From positions 27,160,347 to 27,224,346 of the forward strand of contig NW_023998415.1 in assembly GCF_014805625.2 (NCBI RefSeq): a stretch of DNA of 64,000 bases, written 5' to 3'. The notes under the pieces were generated by a model. It saw only the letters and a list, made by a program, of their open reading frames with translations, ran no database searches and was not told the origin of the DNA. The first letter of the stretch is position 1; every line of letters begins with the position of its first letter. The position numbers were made by a program, and so were the translations under genes. The DNA is from Glossina fuscipes (taxonomy: Eukaryota > Arthropoda > Insecta > Diptera > Glossinidae). This document shows positions 58,221 through 64,000 of this stretch, piece by piece.

Positions 58221-59047
58221 ACGCAAAGTATTTCCATTAATTATCTTCACAATCAACATTTTACATTTTACATAACTACATAGCTTAAGAATTTTGGTTA
58301 CGGATTTGTTTTTTTTGTTTTTTTTTTTTTTCTCTGGTTTTCATTTATATTTTTTATTAAAATAAAAAAAAATTATGTTAATTTGTTTATGTATAAACCA
58401 AGTTAGGGTTCTTTTCTATCCAATTAAACTTTCACTTTGTAAGATATCGAAAACGAGTTTTTACATTAATTTTACAATAATTTATGCATTTAAAAAGTTG
58501 GACCGCATTATACATCTTCTCATAGATATGTCGAGATATTGTAATCTAAATTAATAAAGAGCGGCACGAAGTATTTTCAAACGCCTTTTATTTTCTTAAT
58601 AGAAACTATAATAGTATTATAATTTAAGAATTTTTTAATAACTACAACCGGACATACAAGGGAGCAGACATTTTTATTATAACATATACATACGCAATAG
58701 TTGAATTCAAAAGTATACCTCTTACATTATTGTTTAAATGAAATGGACGTAAAGACGCTAAAAAGTAAGGGAAAAGACTTAATAACACTTCATCCAACCT
58801 GAGAAATAGTTTTTAGGTCAAATGGTTTGAGAATGTCTTTTATTCTCTTAACAGTTAGCACATTGTACATCAATACCCGAAATATAAGCTATAAGTGTTG
58901 TATATATGTCTACGAATTTCGCAGATGAATTCAGCAAATGTTTGTGCCAAGTACGCGACTACTACGTTTTATGAACTCAAAAATAGGAATCGTTCACTTC
59001 TCGTGGACGTGGTTGTAGATTTTCAAACTTCATCTGTCCGATGATCT
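58221..59047. other. Non-coding stretch upstream of the secreted-protein gene
   Basis: T-tracts near 58306-58331. No other recognised feature. Confidence 0.5.
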
Positions 59048-59330
59048 GTTAGTCAGCTAAGTAATCGACGAGATAAGAATCTTAACTATCAAGCCAGTGT
59101 TCGTGTGTTCAAATCTCAAGTGCGATAGAGTTCTCTTCGGTTGTGATGGCCTAAGGTGGTGAATGCTCAGTCGGTAAAGGCGACGTATCGACTAGTCGTG
59201 TGGTCTAGTACATCTCCCTGTTTCTGTCTGACTTTCTCTTTCCTCACTTCATCCCAAGCGCCACTACCTTCCCCGCAATTAGGGGACTTACCCTGAGCGA
59301 TTGGTCATATCAAAAAGGAAGAGTAGCCTA
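59048..59330 (+). mobile_element. tRNA-like SINE, family 2, copy 2
   Basis: The head reads GTCAGCTAAGTAATCGACGA, then GTGTTCGTGTGTTCAAATCT (B-box-like). The body blocks AGTGCGATAGAGTTCTCTTC, GTGTGGTCTAGTACATCTCC and CTTTCTCTTTCCTCACTTC are in the same order as on the minus strand at 20366-20640. No clear target duplication was seen. Confidence 0.6.
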
Positions 59331-60020
59331 TTAGAGTCGTTGTTTCTGTGATTGTTTGATGTTCGCGGAGCTACTAAAATTCATGCAAATCCGGCTAAAA
59401 TAAATTTGGAAAAAATCAATTTGAAAAAATCTTGCATCTACTAAGAACGTGGTCCTAAATATTACCATATATTAACATTAATTAAATGAATCAAATAATT
59501 GAGCATATAAACTCCCACTTCGTCCAGGAGAAAGATATTTTAGATTACTTAAAATTTTTATTAATACATATATTAGGTTCCAGAGTTGATATTGATTTGA
59601 TACATTTACGTGAAAGTCAAGTCAATAATTTCTATGAAAATATTTCATTGACTTGCATTCAGTTAAAGAACGCCACAGATGCCAAATATTCAAGAATTTT
59701 CATTTTTTATTTCTGCAACATTACCTAAAGGGCTTTGGTACAGTCACCTCTCTATCCCTTTTTTAATAATTGTCAACGTTGCAGCATTGCACGAATAATG
59801 CACAACTCCGGAGTGATTGGTTACATAAAAAAAAAATTACCCAGAAGTGTGTTAGTCAAATTTCAGCTTTCTATCCCAATTTTTGTGACCGTGCAGAGTC
59901 TGGCAATAGACTATACTCGCTTACGACGCCCAATCATGCATGTACTAATTAGGGACTACTTAATGCGTGCTTCTAAGCTTTCCACAAGAGAAGATGAACT
60001 TATTCATTAGCGCATATAAT
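59331..60020. other. Non-coding stretch with unsupported ORFs
   Basis: Two plus-strand ORFs (59486-59728, 80 codons; 59735-60010, 91 codons) have no recognisable family and sit back to back without splice signals that join them. They may be remnants of a decayed gene. Confidence 0.35.
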
Positions 60021-60122
60021 AAAAAAAAAAAAAAAATTATTTATATTTTTTAAGTAAAAAAAAAATTATTTATATTTTTTAAGTAATATAAAAAAAATTA
60101 TTTATATTTTTTAAGTAATATT
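60021..60122. repeat. Three-copy tandem AT repeat
   Basis: Three near-identical units of AAAAATTATTTATATTTTTT followed by AAGTAA, each about 30 bases, separated by A-runs. Confidence 0.85.
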
Positions 60123-60250
60123 ATTTTTTTTTTTTAGTTTATTTAAAATGTGTACGAATTAAAAAAAATTCAAGTATATTCCCTTCCGACCAATATGAAC
60201 GCCACTCATCGGGAAGAACGGATCTGATCCAACAAATTATTTTTTCTGTT

Positions 60251-60281
<31 letters not shown>

Positions 60282-60479
60282 TTTTAATATAACGCATTAT
60301 TGAAGAAATGTCGCCTGTAAGTATATAAACGCGTTAGTGGAAAGAAACGCATAGGGAGGATAAAGAAAGCAAATTAAAATGCAATCTTTGGTTGGATAGA
60401 ACCCATAAATCGAGGAAATTCGTCCGAGGTGATAAAGTTACATAGGACCCTGAATGATCTGTTATGCAGATACGAACTT

Positions 60480-61640
60480 ATTCATCTCACTAAGTAGAAA
60501 GGGAAGTCAGAGGGTTTGAGTTTGAAGATCAATAAATTATGGCTAATTAAAACAAACGCTTTGCTAAAATCAGTTCATACGACGTCCGTGCGAGAGCCAC
60601 TAGGGAAAGTCATGAAAACATCGCAAGTAAACTCTAGGAGATTCGTGACAGTAGATCTTCCTTGCCGGAAGGCATGCTAGAATGGAGGAATACAAGATTT
60701 AATAGCAAAAGCTTGTAAGCTGAGTGACAATTCGCTCAAACCATTTACGCAAGGCACTCAACTTGGCGATGCATCTATAATTCTCAACGTGATGTCTATT
60801 TCCACTTTTGCGAATTGGGATAAGGAAACTACTCTTCCAACACAAACGAAAAAGACCTGATTTCAAAGACTGAATGGCATCCAATCAGCCCCAGGCGCAG
60901 GATTATATTTTAGAGAGCTTAAACCATCTAAAACATCATTTTGAATCGAAATTAGCCGATGAAAAGTTTCGTCGGAAGTATTCATCAAAAAGATTGGAGG
61001 TGTCGTCAATATTACAAAAGGACTCGAAGGTATTAAAAGAAACCTGCAATAGATATGTGAAGATTTTTATTTTAGTGTTGACAAACCTATAAAGATATTT
61101 AGGACAAATAAGCAATGAAGATTTTATCAATTGACGGTATCTCCAAGTAACTCAATGTAACAATGCTCATTGAGGTAATTAAACTTAAGGTTAGAAACTG
61201 TGTTTTTCTTATCTTTGCAATGTTGCAATTCTCTTGTTAAAGCATGTCAGGCACTTCATTCGAGGACGAGGTGGCCCGATCGAAACGGATGCAGAACAAT
61301 GACAATAAGATTTAAATATTTCTCGCAGAAAAGTCGAGCATAATGTATGAAAGATGAGACTTAAGCAGTAAAATATTGGTTTTATTCAAAATCATAATTT
61401 AGCGGAGGATCAACGAACCCGTTATGCCTGTGCTGGGTGTTTAGAAACGACAATTCATTGGTTTTGTTTATATTTTTTTGGAGATAGAGACTGAGTAGAC
61501 TGAGCGGCACCGTTAGGAGAAGATACCCTTGCCACTTCAGCATAGCTGACACGAGGACGACTGCCCAGAAGATTGTTTTGTGCTTCCCCGATATTTTTGT
61601 GAAAGAGGGAGATCTAGGCAGTAACATATTGATCTTGTTA
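60480..61640 (-). pseudogene. Decayed non-LTR retrotransposon (gag tail and reverse transcriptase)
   Basis: Reading the minus strand from 61640 downwards, a gag-like end (SRPRVSYAEVARVSSP, about 61580-61480) is followed after a gap by reverse-transcriptase pieces. These are DVLDGLSSLKYNPAPGAD (60985-60890), WKSSFLIPIRKSGN and VENYRCIAKLSALRKWFE (60850-60730), FRQGRSTVTNLLEFT (about 60670-60625), and TDFSKAF, the motif-A block with its catalytic Asp (about 60575-60555). The pieces lie in the order of Jockey/I-type elements but need at least three frame changes, and a TGA replaces the residue just before TDFSKAF. It is a dead copy. The gag half upstream, up to about 62.1 kb, is too decayed to delimit. 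Confidence 0.8.
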
Positions 61641-62745
61641 AAATCATAATGTGAACATAATGGACAGCGATACAGTAGGTGTCAATATCTTCCATATCAT
61701 TTTGATCTCTTGTTCACGAGCTTCACGTGCAGTTGTAGTTGTCCGCAACCTGAAAGGAATATCTCCAGAGTATCTTTCTACTTTCTATTTCGATGTCTTC
61801 ATGTTGTGTCATTCGCGCAAAGCGCAAATTTAGGTTCGCTGAGTACCTGGCTGTATATTTAGAAGCAAGGAAGAACAAGCTAAAATCGTTTGGATTATTA
61901 AATCAAAATGTGAATTATGAATTGATCTTTATTATCGATCTCGTGCTTATAAAGTGCATCATGCCGTTCTCTTATAGAAACATCAAAAACTCTTGAAAAC
62001 TATTCTCCTCTAGCGAAAGGTAGCTGATCACTGTGTGTTCACTGTGTTCACTGTTTTGCATGATAATTTGGGGAGAGGCAGCTATTTGCCAGAGTGTTAG
62101 GTAGAGTGCTTACTTGTAGTAATGGAATCAAATGACTCGTATCACAAGTCGAAGTTGCTAAAGTTGCCATATTGATCGTGTGTCTGCCTGATCTGGTTTC
62201 CAGTGTATAGAAGAACATTTGTGGAGCACCTGGTAAGTTCGTTTGCGTTCGAAGCGCATTTTGAGGGTTAAATCGTTCTGCAAAGCACGAGACGAATCTT
62301 TAAATGAATCTTTTAATGAATGATTGCTTCGCTCTAAAGCAAAACTTTGCAATTCTTAGATAGGCATTCAAAGTTGCGAGCAGGAATGGAGCAGGACATT
62401 GCTAAAAATAGCCCAGTTCCACAAACGAAGGCAACGACGCCAATTCCTCTTTATATAAAGGAGGTGTCTTTTTTTTTCTTCTGTTATACGCGTACACCTC
62501 TATTGCTATCCATTTGTGTTAAAACAACAAAAAAAAGCTTGCACGAAAATATATGTTTCATTAGAAAATGTTTTCTAATAAAACAGGCGGATATCTAAAA
62601 TTAATTTAAGAGTAAATATCGTCTTCTTTAATGATAATGAAAATGAATTATTTTATTAATTAATTTGAGGTAAACTAACATTTTATTGATTACTTTGTTT
62701 TTTTCATAAATTTAGTGAAAAAATAAATAAATAAATAAAATAAAT
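61641..62745. other. Probable 5' remainder of the retrotransposon, then non-coding
   Basis: The minus strand near 61680-61640 reads YRCPLCSHYDFN in one frame, compatible with a gag zinc knuckle, but no long frame survives. From about 62.4 kb on, only AT-rich sequence is seen. Confidence 0.35.
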
Positions 62746-63180
62746 AACAAGTAAGAGAATTATGTTCGGTTGTGACCGAATCCTTCATACCCATCATCGT
62801 TATCCTAAGAAAGGCTCTTTCATGCCTTAAATTATCGAGTGGGCGCGATCCATTTTTTCTATATTCGAAATAAAAGTTTTTGTATTGTATACTCCTGTGG
62901 ACGTTGTAGGCGCGTTCTTTAAAAAGTTGAAGTCACTTCCAAATTACTTTGCAAATTTGTAAGCATTGTCTTAATTTTCGCTAATGGGCGAATGCCACAC
63001 ACAAATGCGCAAACAGACAGATGGATAGATGAACAGACGGACATATTTAGGTGCATTTGAAATTCGAAACTGGCCAAGAATGTATATATGTTATGAGGTT
63101 TTTGAAGTTTACTTCTACGCATTGTAGAGGTATTGAAGAAAAATATTAAAATATGATACACTGTAATATTGGGTACGCGT
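62746..63180 (-). mobile_element. Hairpin-ended dispersed repeat, copy 6
   Basis: Left edge AACAAGTAAGAGAATTATG, then TTCGGTTGTGACCGAA, a perfect 6-bp stem with a 4-base loop, and TTCATACCCATCATCGTTAT. The core has AGACAGATGGATAGATGAAC and AGACGGACATATTTAGGTGC. The right edge is CTGTAATATTGGGTACGCGTG. It is the best-preserved copy for the edge hairpin. Confidence 0.7.
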
Positions 63181-63660
63181 GGCCAACTTTTTCTACTTTT
63201 CTACAGATTCTACAGCATCGTCCACAGAATGTTTGTGTTCAAATTTTTATACCTTTATCAGCTATAGCTTATAGCCTAATAAGCAAAAGATTAATATTTC
63301 ACACCGTTTGAAGGAGAAGGCGCTCTCCCTTTACGTAGTACTGTAGGCGTATCCTTTGATCGATTTGGTCCATTTTTAATATCAACCTGGGCGCAAGATC
63401 TTCCAACGTTTCTACCAAGTACGAAGTCGATAGACGGTCAAGGGAATGTCTCAAACAAATATTACACAAGCGGACAGGTGGACAGACAGACACATAGACA
63501 GACGGACAGATGGGCATGCTTAAATCGATTTAAAATTGGAAAAATATATATACTTTGTGAGGTCTCTGATGCTTCCGTCTGAGCGTTGCAAACGTTTTGA
63601 CAAATTGAATATACCCCCCACCATCCTTCCCATAATGGGTATAAAAACAAGCAAGAATTT
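63181..63660 (-). mobile_element. Hairpin-type dispersed repeat, copy 7
   Basis: The minus strand from 63645 reads TTTTATACCCATTATGGGAA, GGTGGGGGGTATATTCAATT, TGTCAAAACGTTTGCAACGC, then the GCATGCCCATCTGTCCGTCT core. This order is the one I remember from dispersed repeats in many Drosophila species. It abuts copy 6 directly. Confidence 0.65.
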
Positions 63661-64000
63661 CGCCACGGAATCTGTAGATAACACTCTTTAAAACCGTTTA
63701 TGTAAAATACAGACGCACGCTTGCATAGGTAGTCGAAATCGTTCAATACAATATAAAAGTAGCATTGATATTTACAATGAATTTATTTAGCACACTGATA
63801 ACAATTGAACAAAACACATTTCTTTTACATACATACACATTTTGAGTAAAACGGTTACTTATTAGTCCGCCGTCTTTTCTCTTTTTAGTTGAGACAAAAC
63901 CATAGAAAGAAAAAAAAAAAGAAAAAAAAAGGCAGTTATTTCATTTGAACGTTCCTCCGGTAACAAGACGTTACAAGTGTTGTTTGGCTCATTTCCAATT
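63661..64000. other. Non-coding right edge
   Basis: Nothing recognised apart from short A-runs near 63908-63930. Confidence 0.5.

Overview
The window looks like AT-rich nuclear DNA from a higher fly (Diptera, probably a calyptrate; a tsetse-like genome is a guess I cannot test). Three things support this: the proteins are closest in style to Drosophila families, the genes have short GT-AG introns, and non-coding DNA is crowded with microsatellites, A/T homopolymers and dispersed fly-type repeats. There are no operons, no bacterial signals and no CRISPR array. Most open frames of 60-140 codons are chance products of microsatellites or repeats.

Layout. 1-0.3 kb: the 3' end of an unidentified coding exon on the minus strand. 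0.3-27.7 kb: mostly non-coding, with tRNA-derived SINE copies, fly-type dispersed repeats, a GC-rich hairpin cluster at 16.6-16.9 kb that stands out from its surroundings, and one compact intronless minus-strand gene at 19.2-19.5 kb that resembles lin-52 of the dREAM/MuvB complex. 27.7-35.7 kb: a zona-pellucida-domain apical matrix protein of the dusky-like type. A small exon at 27818-27880 encodes its signal peptide, and a roughly 6-kb intron follows that has collected a Tigger/pogo deletion derivative, a SINE and two hairpin-ended repeats. 37.1-42.3 kb: a dense cluster of three housekeeping genes, namely a mitochondrial adrenodoxin-type ferredoxin (minus), a NEPRO-like nucleolar protein (plus) and a Nibrin/NBS1 homologue (minus). 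The last two converge with about 200 bp between stop codons. 42.3-57 kb: non-coding DNA with another SINE, a 75-bp tandem duplication and weak short ORFs. 57.4-58.2 kb: a two-exon gene for a small secreted Ala/Ser/Thr- then Pro/Tyr-rich protein with a TATA box. 58.2-64 kb: a second SINE family, a decayed non-LTR retrotransposon (gag and reverse transcriptase relics) and more hairpin-ended repeats.

The genes do not form one pathway. The cluster at 34-42 kb joins cuticle shaping (dusky-like), iron-sulphur/steroid electron transfer (ferredoxin), nucleolar RNA work (NEPRO) and DNA double-strand-break repair (NBS). I found no entirely new gene system. The most unusual objects are the hairpin-rich GC island, the two SINE families and the small secreted protein. 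I worked by reading alone, so exon boundaries are inferred from splice signals and reading phase.
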